Shown here piece after piece: positions 63,567 through 64,000 of a stretch of 64,000 nt of DNA. Where the stretch lies: contig JACJYR010000003.1 of the NCBI GenBank assembly GCA_020636005.1, forward strand, positions 124,001 through 188,000, given 5' to 3'. Positions within the stretch are counted from its first letter, which is position 1. Each line of letters starts with the position of its first letter. The position numbers and the translations under genes are program-made. Source of the DNA: Lewinellaceae bacterium (GTDB lineage Bacteria > Bacteroidota > Bacteroidia > Chitinophagales > Saprospiraceae). The notes under the pieces were generated by a model that saw only the letters and a program-made list of their open reading frames with translations, searched no databases and was not told where the DNA came from.

Positions 63567-64000
63567 ATGACAGATCAATTTTCCTTAAAAAACAAAACCG
63601 CTATCGTCACGGGAGCAACAGGCTTGCTTGGCCAACAGCACTGCCACGCCCTGGCCGAAGCTGGCGCCCATGTAGTGGCCGCTGACCTACAATTGACTGA
63701 TTGTCAACGGGTAGTGGATGAGTTGCCCAATGGCCCGCACCTCGCCCTGTCGCTGGACGTAACCAAGCCCGTTTCGCTCGAAGCAGGCAAGGAGTCCGTT
63801 ATTTTTCATTTTGGCAAAATAGATGTGCTGGTCAATAATGCCGCCGTTAACGATATGTTTGAAAACCCTGCACTTGCCGCCGAGCAGTCCAGGTTTGAAA
63901 ATTATCCCCTGAACAGTTGGCTGCGCTCATTGGAGGTCAACGTCACAGGGGTATTTCTCGCTTCGCAAATTTTTGGAAAACCTATGGCCGAACAGGGCAA
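63567..64000 (+). CDS. SDR-family oxidoreductase (3' end outside window)
   Basis: 144 residues are visible from the ATG at 63567; the frame is open to the end of the window. It begins MTDQFSLKNKTAIVTG. Cofactor-binding motif TGATGLLG (residues 15-22), an acidic residue after the second strand (VVAADL) favouring NAD(H), and the structural NNAAVN motif near residue 92 identify a classical short-chain dehydrogenase/reductase. The catalytic Ser-Tyr-Lys lies beyond the window. The insert ENPALAAEQSRFENYPLNSW resembles sugar-related SDRs, but the substrate cannot be stated. Confidence 0.88.
   Translation, partial: MTDQFSLKNKTAIVTGATGLLGQQHCHALAEAGAHVVAADLQLTDCQRVVDELPNGPHLALSLDVTKPVSLEAGKESVIFHFGKIDVLVNNAAVNDMFENPALAAEQSRFENYPLNSWLRSLEVNVTGVFLASQIFGKPMAEQG

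Overview
The window reads as a chromosomal segment of a Bacteroidota bacterium, most likely Saprospiria-like (Haliscomenobacter/Lewinella type). The reasons are the giant secreted repeat proteins with gliding-associated (type B) or type A C-terminal signals of the type IX secretion system (T9SS), TAnnTTTG promoter elements instead of strong Shine-Dalgarno sites, a fused CcoN-CcoO oxidase subunit, and a clade-II-like nos operon. GC content looks close to 50%, with a visibly more AT-rich patch around 51.9-53.8 kb. The genus assignment is inference.

Layout. 1-3.7 kb: 3' end of a nitrous-oxide reductase operon (membrane protein, nosL, nosD, nosF, nosY). 3.8-7.3 kb: Uma2-type nuclease, a small secreted protein, an AraC regulator and an Rpn nuclease. 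7.5-13.2 kb: cbb3 oxidase operon ccoS-ccoNO-ccoQ-ccoP-ccoG-ccoH, including a 55-residue ccoQ and unusual inverted-repeat spacers. 13.4-17.8 kb: VOC-DUF1080 fusion, amino-acid permease, NhaD antiporter. 18.1-29.9 kb: two giant T9SS cargo proteins. 30-35 kb: orphan Dam methylase and a secreted multidomain alpha-amylase. 35.5-51.9 kb: secondary-lipid (PUFA-type) synthase locus: Sfp-type phosphopantetheinyl transferase, TetR regulator, PfaA (KS-AT-ACP), a separate KR-DH protein, PfaC-like KS-CLF-AT-DH-DH and PfaD enoyl reductase. 51.9-60.3 kb: a probably broken secreted protein and a giant M43 metalloprotease. 60.4-64 kb: three small genes, a decayed gene, a glycerophosphodiester-phosphodiesterase-like protein and the start of an SDR oxidoreductase.

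How the genes work together. The nos and cco blocks are respiratory modules for N2O and for low oxygen. The pfa block is a self-contained lipid factory: the PPTase activates the ACP, the TetR protein probably controls the operon, and PfaA, KR-DH, PfaC and PfaD run the iterative chain extension, ketoreduction, dehydration and enoyl reduction. The amylase and the adhesin/protease giants suggest a surface-attached polymer degrader.

Most notable observations: (1) PfaA and the KR-DH gene are separated only by a frame change at an A9 tract, and a -1 shift or one extra A restores a canonical KS-AT-ACP-KR-DH PfaA; a second A9 tract upstream of nosL shows the same signature. (2) An inverted pair of REP-like elements lies between pfaC and pfaD. 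(3) Several operon spacers are hairpins built from short iterated motifs, different at each site. (4) The Rpn gene has tandem in-frame internal start codons that could encode an intragenic short form. (5) The giant proteins carry alternating two-type repeat arrays with exact periodicity.
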